Below the pieces are notes generated by a model, which saw only the letters and a program-made list of their open reading frames with translations, ran no database searches and was not told the DNA's origin. From NCBI RefSeq assembly GCF_019925205.1, contig NC_083566.1, positions 25,420,001 through 25,484,000 of the forward strand: a DNA stretch of 64,000 nucleotides. Direction: 5' to 3'. The translations under genes and the position numbers were made by a program. This DNA is from Metopolophium dirhodum (lineage: Eukaryota > Arthropoda > Insecta > Hemiptera > Aphididae). Positions 12,355-22,574 of the stretch are shown here, one piece after another. Within the stretch, counting starts at the first letter, position 1. Each line of letters starts with the position of its first letter.

Positions 12355-12377
12355 GCAATCCACCTGCGGTGGATTGC
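12355..12377. repeat. Perfect hairpin H2, satellite unit 1
   Basis: A 10-bp perfect stem GCAATCCACC / GGTGGATTGC encloses the same TGC loop as H1. Between H1 and H2 a third, weaker pairing ATATGC-gaa-GCGTAT is visible. Confidence 0.9.
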
Positions 12378-12913
12378 GGACCCTGTTAGTTGCGTAGATA
12401 GGTGAATAATCGAAAAAATAGTTGGACCCCTTGACCGTGTTAGTTCTAAGTGAAAACCGATTTTGGAGACACATTCGAATTATAAATGTCGCACTTATAC
12501 ATTAGACGGTGATAAGAATTTCTGATATGGCCTGGCTCTTTGGCGGTCTCGTTTCGAAGGTGGGAACGTTTGAAAGTCAAGATTCAGTGTCTAGAAATCT
12601 CCCATGGCCCATGAAAACCGGCAATTCAATGATGATACTATCCCCCAGCGTATGTCCGGTGCTTTTTTCATACGTGTAAGAAAATGTTAATTCGAAAATC
12701 TGCATGTTAGAGTGTCCAGCAAATCAGTCATTACCCATCTAAGACAAAACAAAAATAAGCAATCCACCTGTGGCGGATAGAGTGGTATGTGCCGTCGCAT
12801 GTCCGGTGCTCTTTCTTATGTAAAAAGTGTAAAGTCAAAACCCGAGTTGGATTGTCTAGCAAGTCTGTCATCTCAAGTCAAAATCGATTAACATCCAATT
12901 AGCCACCTAGGTA

Positions 12914-12986
12914 GGCAATCCGAATTCGTCGGATCGCGGACAATGTGCTACAGCATATCAAGTAGGAAATCCACCTGCGGTGGATT
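12914..12986. repeat. Hairpin pair, satellite unit 2
   Basis: H1 here is GC-A-ATCCGA / TCGGAT-C-GC, with an A-C mismatch where unit 1 has G-C. H2 is the perfect AATCCACC-TGC-GGTGGATT (12968-12986). The middle pairing ATGTGCT / AGCATAT lies between them. Confidence 0.8.
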
Positions 12987-13458
12987 GCAGACCCGGCGAT
13001 GGGCGTCTATAAGTGAAAACTCTATGACACAACTTACGAAATAATTTGCGAAAAATACAAACTATAACTATACAATATAAATTCAAACAAATATAATATA
13101 TTGTACCTATTTATTATAATTCATAAAAAAAATAACATATAGATACATAATATTATATTAACCAATACAATACATATAAATATGTAGGTACCTGTAATAT
13201 ATATATAATTATATCAAAAAAAAAAAAAATGCAAAAACCTGCATGTTTAAGTGTTAAGGAAGTCTGTCATCACCGTCTAAGACGAAACCAAAATGAGCAA
13301 TCCGTTTACGGCGGATTGAATGGTAGGTATGTGCCGTCGCATGTCCCCGGTACTTTTTCTTATGTAAAAAGTGTAAAGTCAAAAACCGTGTTGGAGTGTC
13401 TAGAAAGTCAGTCATCTCAAGTCAAAATCGATTAACATCCAATTAGCCACCTAGGTAG

Positions 13459-13530
13459 GCAATCCGAATTCGTCGGATCGCGGACAATGTGCTACAGCAT
13501 ATCAAGTAGGAAATCCACCTGCGGTGGATT
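13459..13530. repeat. Hairpin pair, satellite unit 3
   Basis: Same arrangement as unit 2: imperfect H1, the ATGTGCT / AGCATAT pairing, and perfect H2 at 13512-13530. Confidence 0.8.
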
Positions 13531-13967
13531 GCAGACCTGACGTTGGGCGGCTATAAGTGAAAACCCTATCATACAACTTACGAAATAATTTAGGAAAAAT
13601 ACAAACTATAACTATAATATATTGTACCTATTTATTATAATTCATAAAAAAAATAACATATAGATACATAATATTATATTAACCAATACAATACATATAA
13701 ACATGTACCTGTAATGTATATATAATTGTATTAAAAAAAAAAAAAAAACCTGCATGTTTAAGTGTTAAGCAAGTCAGACAGCACCGTCTAAGACGAAATC
13801 AAAATGAGCAATCCGTCTACTGCGGATAGAATGGTAGGTATGTGCCGTCACATGTCCGGTGCTTTTTCTTATGTAAAAAGTGTAAAGTCGAAACCGTGTT
13901 GGAGTGTCTAGAAAGTCAGTCATATCAAGTCAAAATCTATTAACTTTAAAGTTCGTCAGCTAGGTTG

Positions 13968-13999
13968 GCTATCCGACTTAGTCGACTTAGTCGGATAGC
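13968..13999. repeat. Perfect hairpin H1, satellite unit 4, with changed base pair
   Basis: Stem GCTATCCGAC / GTCGGATAGC is perfect over 10 bp. Compared with unit 1 (GCGATCCGAC / GTCGGATCGC), the third pair is T-A instead of G-C, so both sides changed together. The loop is enlarged by a tandem copy of GTCGACTTA. H2 is missing in this unit. Confidence 0.85.
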
Positions 14000-14314
14000 G
14001 AACAATGTGCTGCAGAAAATAAGTCTAGTATGTCTAGTTGCTATAAGTGAAGAGAAAAAATAGTATTTTCCATAAACCCAATCACAGAACATTCGAAATA
14101 ACTTACGAAAAATAAATATGATTATTAGTATAATTAGTTTGATATAATAACAATGACAATTTAAAGAAAATAATATGTTTTGAATTCCTAATAATTTAAA
14201 TAACATATAGGTACATAATATATAATATACAGTCATATAATGTAAAATTAACATGCATATTATTATATTATTATTTATGTATGATATTAAAGTGAAAAAA
14301 ATGTAAGAAAGTCA

Positions 14315-14465
14315 ATTGACGGGCGGCCGTGCCTTAGAATACACGGTACAGTCGCCGCCGCCCGAAGAGAGCTACGACGGTTTCGAACCCGGACCTACCT
14401 ATCATCCTATGCTTGGGAAACCTACGCCTAATCTATCGAGCCACAGTTGTGATGCAAATCATGGT
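14315..14465 (-). mobile_element. tRNA-derived SINE-like fragment
   Basis: On the minus strand a Pol III A-box-like TGGCTCGATAGATTAGG is followed about 50 bases later by a B-box GGTTCGAAACC, inside GC-rich flanking sequence. It does not fold as a clean tRNA gene, and I saw no poly(A) tail or target duplication, so it is a tRNA-related fragment rather than a functional tRNA. Confidence 0.45.
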
Positions 14466-14699
14466 CAAAACTTCAACAATTAAGCTGTGTGTCTACCACG
14501 GAGCTGTGTGTCTACGTATTCTATGTATATACACGGTTTAAACTTTAATTGTATTTTATTCACTTATCTGACCGTTATTATGTATGCTTGAATAATACAT
14601 TTAATTGTGTTTACGTTAAGCAATATACCAGCTACGTTATTAAGGACCAAATAATACGTCTACAATCACATAATGCAATATTTATTGAATCAAAAACAA

Positions 14700-15390
14700 A
14701 ACAAAAAAAACAGTATATATTAATTGTGCACTTGTGCGTTGGAACGAAGACCGACTGACATTTCGTGAACGCGAATTTTTAAGTGTACAAACCGCGTATT
14801 CACGGGGTTCAAAAGAAATAAACTTAACAAATAGAGCACAAACGGCAATTGAAAAGACGAAACGAAAAGCGATAATAACGACCTACGCTGGCGTCGATTG
14901 CGATGGCTATGGACCGATATCGCGTACAAACCACGCGGCTTTTAAAAGAAACGAACTATATGTGAAAATGTCTAAAAGTCGAAAAACAGCGTAAAAAGCG
15001 TAACATTTTTCGAAAACGTTTAAAAACCGACCGCCCCCGCCGCGGCGAAGGTACGCGATTGGTCGCGCTATAGGGAATCGACGGGATCGGTCTGGCGGAC
15101 TGGGGAAACGGAACGGTGTTTAATTTTTTCAACCATGAGATCCTCCATGAATTCCCTATAGATCAGCTGTTTTTCTTGCGATTTTATAGAATAAGAAGAA
15201 GATATACATTTAAAGATTATGTTAAAGCCAATGTGATAACTGATAACGTAGATATGATAACGCGGTGGCGAGCTCGCGCGCATTCACGACGACCCTTGGT
15301 AAGGTATAGTGGTGGTGGGGGGAAATTATACGTCTCGTACGTATGCGAGCGATTGTCGTAAACACCAGTTAAATTAGATAGAATATACCT
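14700..15390. other. GC-elevated unassigned block
   Basis: Less AT-rich than its surroundings. A plus-strand frame at 14734-14994 (MRWNEDRLTFREREFLSVQT...) is rich in K and R and matches nothing I recognise. ATAGGGAATTC-like words recur near 15070 and 15150. It may be part of an old transposon or untranslated sequence. No function is proposed. Confidence 0.3.
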
Positions 15391-15394
15391 TAAA

Positions 15395-15735
15395 AGTTAA
15401 AAGCATATGCCGGTGAGGTGCTCAGCGGTGCGGTGGACGCAAAGCAAGTGATCGACTCGGTTCCGAATCCCTGTCAGGTTATTAAATTTTTTAATTAATT
15501 TCCACGCGCGGCGGCAGTGTTGGCCGGCGGTGGCTAATTGGTAGGGAAGAACGGGGTGGTGGGGGTATATATTGTTTAAGTGTGTGATAGATTGCGGGAT
15601 GATTAGCGAGGGGGTGGTAGGGGAATATCGTGTACATATGTGATAGATGGCGGGATGAGCAGAAGATGTGTACAAAGGATGATCAGAGGGTATAGGGATG
15701 AGCCAGCAGGATGACGTGTCAGAACTCCCTTTTTA
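15395..15735 (+). mobile_element. Possible tRNA-related SINE
   Basis: GGTGCTCAGCGGT near 15415 resembles an A box, and GGTTCCGAATCCC near 15459 resembles a B box. The segment runs on through G-rich degenerate repeats (GATAGATTGCGGGATGA and similar) to a short T-run at 15730. Ends and target duplication are unclear. A minus-strand frame here (15397-15675) is an artefact of the repeat. Confidence 0.35.
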
Positions 15736-17363
15736 TTCCTACTTATACATTCTTTTTTTTTTTTGTATAAATAAGCTGTACATTTTTCTAGATAATTTTT
15801 GTATGTTTAATCTACATAGTACTATACGCGCAATTTCAGTTGTTGACTTATAGGGGCTATACATAATTATAAATAAGACGGTAAAAAGGAAAAAATCAAA
15901 ATTTGTTAAAGGGGCAGCGTGCTGTTGTAAAATGCAAAGTTGTGTGTATGCGTATCAACGTAAAATCACAAACGTTGGAAGGATATAACCTCCAAAATAG
16001 TTTTTTGCACCATCGTTTTTAACTCGTTGAAATACGTATGTTTCAAGCAAACAAAGTTAAAAAAAATGCAGGGTTGCTAAATTTATATAAGGCCTCAGTG
16101 CAAAACCCAGGTGCATCCATTTTTTAAAATAATTGTTCGGGAAACATAAAAAACTATCTTAAAGTTGGTAAATAAACCAAAAATTGAAAACGTGGTGTTA
16201 TTCTTTTTGTAATAATAAGATACAATCCTTATGGTTTAAATGTTATGTTCATGCCAATATTAAAATTTGAATAGAAGTGTTGAGAGCAATAACCATTAAC
16301 CAGTTATGTCCGTACGTATTTGGTTTTTGAGCCCAATGAAAAAAAATTGATGTATAATGTTTAACAGATACGTCCGAACATACCTGGTTATTGCCCACAA
16401 CAGAAATTTAAAAATCAGTTTTTATTATTTTATTTCAACACTATTTATTGAATATTTCGGTTTTTGCACCGATCGATAGAGATTTTTTTTCTGAATATTT
16501 CTAAATCAAAAATGGTTTTGAAATGAAAATTACATGAAAATGTGGATATACCTGGTTATTGCACTGAGGCTTCCAATATTGTTCCACGTAATAAAATGAT
16601 GTAGTGATATTGATATATCGTGGTAATAATAACTATTAGTTCATAAATGTAATTATTTTATAAATTCTAAGTAAGATTATATCGTGGAATGTGTTTATTC
16701 GAAGCAGCAGATTTCCGTAGTAACTGCATGATAATAAAAATTCTGTGTATTAGAAAGTCGTAACCATAGACATATGAACAATATATAATATATTATATTA
16801 ATATGTCTATGGTTGTAAATTTAATTGTCTGGTAAAAACTGCAACCCTTTGAACAATATTATTTAATTTAACTCTACATTTCCATTATCTAAACCACATT
16901 AGAATCTCAATTTAATATTCCCACATTCAATACCTTAACAGTTAACATAAGTAAAATCAACTCCATTATTTCTATGTGAGTAGATATAATATAAGAATAC
17001 CTATATGATCTTATTCAAGTCAAGTCGTTGGTGTTTATGGAATTATTATTAGTATCCGGTATCTACCGAAAATACCGTACCCCGGTAATTACTAGAAATA
17101 CTGTACCCCGGTAAGTCCGTAAGTCCTAAAAAAAGAAGAGTGTGATGACTGATGACTTCGAGAAAACATTTATACATAACATCAACTACCATAAGTAATT
17201 ATTTTATCTTTTACTAAACAATTTTCAATTTTTATTCATTTTATTTTTAAAAAAAGTCTTTCTTTTTATGATTAAATATTTAGTTGGTACACATACACTA
17301 TACATTTTTTATTGTTATATAAGCTGATGTTAGTTTTTTTTAAATTAAATTAAAGCTAATAAT
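15736..17363. other. Intergenic stretch, no gene recognised
   Basis: AT-rich, with no gene. It contains a clean hairpin at 16762-16814 listed separately, and a repeated TACCCCGGTAA word near 17080-17110. Confidence 0.5.
16762..16814. repeat. Hairpin, 14-bp perfect stem
   Basis: AACCATAGACATAT and its exact reverse complement flank a 25-base AT-rich loop. This is compatible with a tiny MITE remnant. Confidence 0.7.
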
Positions 17364-17376
17364 AAATTATAAAAAG

Positions 17377-17695
17377 GGGGACGAGGTGGCCGAGCGGTCT
17401 AACGCGTCGACTGCGGCGCTGGCAGTCGCGGGTTCGACTCCCGGCCACTGGGCGGCATTTTTCTTCGGGCAAGTCACGGTGTCCGGAGAACAAGTGCCGC
17501 CATCCCCCTCCCGGGCATGGCAGATACCTACGGGTGCCCAAATTGAAAATCTGCCAAAACCCAACACACACGTGTTTCCCCCTACTACTACCAACAATAC
17601 AATACACCTAACCAAAAATCATACACCAAAAAACCATACAGCTAATGGCCATAGTTGCCGGGCTTACGATCAATAAAAAAAAAAAAAAAAAAAAA
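17377..17695 (+). mobile_element. tRNA-derived SINE copy 1
   Basis: The head GGGGACGAGGTGGCCGAGCG is a class II (Leu/Ser-like) tRNA start with A box TGGCCGAGCGGT. The B box is GGTTCGACTCC, followed by a SINE-specific body (GGCATTTTTCTTCGGGC, GTGTCCGGAGAACAAGTGCC, GCCAAAACCCAACACACACG), then TGGCCATAGTTGCCGGGC and a poly(A) tail. The target duplication AAATTATAAAAAG flanks it at 17364-17376 and 17696-17708. Frames inside are artefacts. Confidence 0.93.
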
Positions 17696-17708
17696 AAATT
17701 ATAAAAAG

Positions 17709-19675
17709 TTTAAATTAATTGTTTGTTTCTAGAATATAACCATCTTGCTACCTAGTTGTAAACATTGAATATTGATTATAAAATATATAATCAGTGCTTG
17801 AATTGGAAAAAATTAAAATGGAGTGCAAAAGTTTAAAAACAATCTGTATACCTATTCAAATTTAATTATTATATAATTAAATAAGATTTAATATTATATA
17901 AATATCTACCTACATTTATTGATCAGCAAATAAAATTAGTAGCGGTACGCTAAATATTTATAAGAAAGAAGAGGTACTTTGTGCCATCATGTTTTGAGTA
18001 CTGAATATAGGTAATATAGTAGGCATTTATAATTAATGTTAATAAAACTATATTATGCTTTTAAAAAACAGGACCCTGGTGCTGAATTTTCAGATGAGGC
18101 CTTTTGACAAGACATTCTTTAAAAAGCCGCTCGCTACTGCACCTTCAGGAAGATACATTTTTCTAACTATTTCACAAATTGACAATTGCATTATAAAATT
18201 ATAAAATGAATATTTATTACTATAAAACTACTATAATAATTGTAGTATAATAAAAGTTAATACTTCATATTTCATTAATTTAAATTTAAATTTTCATAAT
18301 AGGTTTTAAATTTATTAACATTATACTTATTTACAACAAATATTAAATAACAGTATAATGCGTCTTTTCTACCATAGTGCTTTTGTAGGTACATATTTAC
18401 TATTTAGTTGTTTTTGTCTTTTTACTATTTAGTTGTTAACTACTATTCAGTTGTAAACCATTACCATTTACCATACCTAAATGGTTTTTAAAATATAGAA
18501 AAACTATTCTTTAAAATCACTGGAAAATGTGTATCAGCTTCATATTGTTTGGGCCACTTTCATTTTGGTACTTGAGAGGGTCCCGGGACTTCCGCCCCGG
18601 CTAGACCCCCCCCCCCTTAATCCGGCCTTGTACAGATGTCTGAAGTAGGTAATTATAAATATATAGGTAATAATAGAATATTTATAATTTAATAATATTG
18701 TTACCTAGTGCCTATTTGAAATATTTAAGTCTTGAGACCCACATAGTAGGTAAACTTATTATTTTATTGTATAGTTAATTATTCTTGCATGGTTTGGCAA
18801 CGTTTTATGTATCTAATAATCTTATACAATCAATAAACACATACTCGTGGTTCTAACAAAGTGATTTTACAACAGTGGTATGATATTCCTTCATATACAC
18901 ACTGGATCCCAGAAGGATTTAATAATTCCTTGCATGATCATGACTCATGAGTGTATAGTGTAAATAAATACCACATTAAATATATAAAAATATTTTACAG
19001 TTTTAGCATTCGGTCCAAAGCCGAAAGTCCTAATACCTAATATTTCTTATGGATCCCATAACGTACCGGTTTACTAATGAATGTGTATATACAAATAAAT
19101 ATGTAAAACAAACAATAACAATGATAAATAGTATTATCTAAAATTCAAACCGTCCAAAATAAATGATTGTCTCTTGTCAGTAACATCTTAAAATAATAAA
19201 GTTTGTTCATTTTATAATAAAAAGTAATAGAAAGTTAGAAAATTTAGAGGCCCCTAATACAACCTTGATTTTGAGGCCCCTTTGCAATGCACCCCCGCTA
19301 AATCTGGCACTGGTCCTCTCCTTTACATCACTCAGCATACACACACATATACGATTTTTGTACACTATATAATTACTTAAAATACACTATTATTATTTCA
19401 TACACTGTCGGAATTGACTTAAACTTAATGGTTTGAAATAGTTCAAACCATTGTCTTTTGGATCGCTGACGGTCCGCATACAACAATATTTTATAACTCG
19501 TATAAAAATGTTGACTCTCAATATAATGTCAAGAATATTTTTCAGCACTAGGTACATGTTATATTATAGAATAATATACAAATACTATGAAATAATAAAT
19601 CAACAAAAATATCAATATATTAGTATTTCTTATCATCTATAACCGAACACATTTAAAAAAAGATAAAATATTTTT
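17709..19675. other. Intergenic DNA with unpaired hAT termini
   Basis: No host gene. Two stretches look like hAT right ends: 18585-18629 (C-run, then TTAATCCGGCCTTG) and 19245-19311 (CACCCCCGCTAAATCTGGCACTG, read as two words). A possible left end is near 18073 (CCTGGTGCTGAATTTTCAG). I could not find matching 8-bp duplications, so pairing is uncertain. Confidence 0.4.
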
Positions 19676-19679
19676 CATA

Positions 19680-20665
19680 ATTTCATTGAAATATTTCAAG
19701 AAGAGCTCTTCTAGTGAAATTTTCAATTTTGAAATATTTCAATTGAAAAATTTCAAGTGATTATATTTCAAATTCAGAACCCTAATTATTACCCAACAAA
19801 TAAAATTTTATTATAGAAAAAAACATTTAAAACTGACAATGTCTGTAAACAGCTCAAAAAGAGTCAAAATATTTTCAAAATGTTATGGTGTATAGAAAAT
19901 GAAAATATATACATTCAGTGAAATTTTCATGTATTTACAGTTATTCGTTTTTGAATTACAACAAAATAAGAAAATTGATACATAAGAAATCGAGCGAATA
20001 TCCAATCTTGTAAAAATATGAACTTCAAACGCTCATAAAAATGTTATTTGATTTGCTTGTAGACATTTTTTTTTAATAAGGTAGACAAACTAATAAGGAA
20101 TCTTGTATTAAATTTTCAAATCTTAGATTTAAAAAAAAAATGTATGAATTACTAACTCAAAATAATTTGAATTGTGAATTTTACGAATATTTAACTTAAA
20201 ATGCTTATAAAAAAAATTGTGACTACGGATTTTTAATATTTTTCATCTGTCTTTGAAACAATATATTAGGATCTTTGTATTAAATTTTCAAGCTTTTTGA
20301 CCCAAAGAATAAAATTTTATTGACATTTATAGAAAAAAAAGAAAAAATTGGAGACAGAAATGTCCGTAAACAGCTCAAAGCAAGTCAAAATATCAAAAAA
20401 TATAGAAAATTATAGTATAAACATTTGTTTTGGATATCCGATTTTGCGTAAAAATTTCCATTTTTCCTTAATTTTAGTTTTGTTTTTTCCTTTTGAAAAC
20501 TACTGTGAACTTTTACCTTTGACCCCCCCCCCCCCCCCCCAAAGTACCAACTAAATTCACTTTCATGTCAGAAAATATACTATTGAAGAAAATCTAAGCA
20601 TTTTTACCATCCTAAAAGGTGATGTCAGACTCAAATAAAAAAAACACACATGATTGTAAAATCAA
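19680..20665 (+). repeat. Family A dispersed repeat, 3' part, old copy
   Basis: Carries the family A body modules (CTGACAATGTCTGTAAACAG, TCAAAATATTTTCAAAATG, CATTCAGTGAAATTTTCATG), duplicated within the copy as in the 34.8-kb element. The end resembles that of the 49-kb copy (AGAAAATCTAAGCATTTTTA, GGTGATGTCAGA). A long C-run lies at 20522-20540. The 5' part is missing. Confidence 0.65.
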
Positions 20666-21509
20666 CACTATCTAAATCTAAAAGGATGTACTATTGACGC
20701 AAAAAATATATTTTTTATTTTTGTGCATGAAAGATCAAATTTCAACAAATGTTAACTTCAAAATTTGTTTTTTTTGTAGAAAAACATAAGTTATTTAGGT
20801 AGTCAGTTTGTGACAAATATTTTGAATTAAGAAACCTAATATTTAAAAAGATATTCTTACCTTAGATCTTGCATATTTAATATTGAATATGGCACTACAG
20901 TTCAGGTGCAGAATGTTTGCAATAAACTGCTTATCTTAGTACCGCGTCTGCCTATGAATGTAGACTACAGCTGCAGCGTCAAATGCATGTACTCACTAGT
21001 GCACACAGACACAGGTAGGGTAGTCGGTGGGCGTTGCAGTTGTTATGAAATCTGCCTATCAAAATATTAAATAATATGGGCTCACTTGAGTCTTAAATAG
21101 TTAACTACAAAATAAAATATAATACGTACCACAATATATGTACATAGATCAGAATATCAGATTGATATTACATTTAAAATATGTTTTTAATTAAATCTTA
21201 ATTTACGTGAATAGGTATATCATTATTTCTAATGATACCTATTATTGTAGTGGCCTATTTAATAAATGATTTCCACAACTGGCGATAGTGCTTTGATTAT
21301 AATATCAGGAGGAACAATATAATGGCTTTAAAAGTTAATAATGAGATGAACCTCTACACCTCCTCAATTATATTACCCCTTGCAATATAATACCAATACT
21401 ACATTGGAGTACCTACATTACAACCTACAAAATATATTATATCCATATGCATAGTCAATGTATGTGTCACATATAAGGCATAGTTGAACATGTCTAATGT
21501 AGTAATGTG
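20666..21509. other. Intergenic stretch, nothing recognised
   Basis: AT-rich with a slightly GC-richer patch at 20930-21050 (GTACCGCGTCTGCC and neighbours). No gene or element end is convincing. Confidence 0.45.
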
Positions 21510-22135
21510 CAGGGGCGGATTTACCCATAGGCCACCAAGGCACGTGCCTAGGGCGCAATATTTTTTGGGGTGCAATTTTTCAGTTAATTTTTATTTTTTA
21601 GTTTTTCATAATTTCATAATTATATTTACCTAAATTTATATTAATTTTTTTTTTGTATACAACTTGCATGAAACTGGAGAATCTGTTTTTAGATACGCAT
21701 TGCCAGATATGGCAAGATATTAATTGTTTGTGTTTATCGTAACTTGTCTTTATGTCTAAATAATCTATCGCTCATTGTTAGGACCGTTAGGTAACACTAT
21801 ACAAATTATGGCGTGACTGTGTGAGTAGAACATAAAATCGATAAGATGAATCGTAATTTATTGAACTAAATGTTTAAAATGTTTTTGACATATTAGTACT
21901 GTGGTTCGCGTATAACGAGTTAGTCGACCAACGCGTGTCTCGTAATAATTGAAAATATAGAGTATTCTATTATATATATATATTTTAATTTTCCCCAAAT
22001 TATTTTGTTATTTGCACTTAAATTATGTAGCATTCCGTGTCTTTTTTTACCAGTCCGTGCCTAGGTGCTTAAGGGCCGGCTTGATAAATATCGGGGCTAT
22101 GTGTGAAATGTTTTTTAGTGGTTGTTACTTGTTAG

Positions 22136-22494
22136 CATTGGCGCCGACTTGTATTTCATTAGGTGGGGCATAGTATAAAAACTAGTCTATCGCATCATAG
22201 CCTACTGATCGGCTGACACGTAGTTAGTATATTCCTTACACGGGGTCCTACGTGAGCGAACTCAACGTGGCAAAAATCAAAACAGCTTGTATTTCGCCGC
22301 GTTGCGAGGAACAGCATGGTAAGAATAGGGTTTGACGTCGCGACGCGTCGCTAACGTAGGACCCCGTATACGATTTACAAACTAGAGTGTCAATTTATAC
22401 ACTCGTCTACACAAGACCCAACCACCTGACACCCACCACCCTAGTTAAATACAGAGGCGAACCGCCCCATAAAAGTACGTTTTCGGCGCCACTG
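22136..22494. mobile_element. hAT-type MITE nested in the larger hAT
   Basis: The ends are CATTGGCGCCGACTTG and, reverse complemented, CAGTGGCGCCGAAAACG, each followed by a ...GGGGC block. Flanking 8-bp words CTTGTTAG (22128-22135) and GTTGTTAG (22495-22502) match at 7 of 8. It is itself interrupted by the MITE at 22238-22371. Confidence 0.6.
22238..22371. mobile_element. Small MITE, 22-bp terminal inverted repeats
   Basis: The left arm TACACGGGGTCCTACGTGAG and right arm (reverse complement) TATACGGGGTCCTACGTTAG differ at two positions. The interior of about 90 bases is GC-rich compared with the surroundings. Exact target duplication is unclear. It lies inside the larger hAT MITE. Confidence 0.6.
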
Positions 22495-22574
22495 GTTGTT
22501 AGCCGTTATTTATTTATTTGGGACCTCATTAAAGTCTTGTTTATTATTTCTATTAATTTTATAAATTTTATCAA

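Larger units (their letters stand above)
11945..14060. repeat. Satellite-like array of about 545-bp units carrying hairpins
   Basis: Successive copies of one complex unit are recognisable by the landmarks GGTAGGCAATCCGAATTCGT, AATCCACCTGCGGTGGATT, CTATAAGTGAAAAC, ATTGTACCTATTTATTATAA, AAAACCTGCATGTTTAAGTG and GTGCCGTCGCATGTCC. The hairpin landmark recurs near 12300, 12914, 13459 and 13968, so spacing is about 610, 545 and 509. A degenerate partial unit lies at 11945-12270. The two central copies are nearly identical, the outer ones diverged. Reading frames inside are short and not conserved. No transposon termini were found, so this looks like a local tandem amplification. Confidence 0.85.

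Noticed and set aside
11945..14060. CRISPR-like array
   Set aside because: Units are about 545 bp with no short direct repeats and spacers; this is eukaryotic satellite-type sequence.
17377..17450. Possible genuine tRNA genes (A and B boxes present)
   Set aside because: They are heads of a SINE, followed by the same body, an A tail and target duplications in six places; the tRNA fold is not complete.
17386..17676. Frame of 96 codons and similar frames at 22907, 26237, 39296, 41921 and 61740
   Set aside because: All lie inside copies of the tRNA-derived SINE and show its non-coding body in translation.
18060..19320. A single hAT element joining the ends near 18073 and 19311
   Set aside because: Terminal similarity is weak and no matching 8-bp duplication was found; reported only as unpaired termini.
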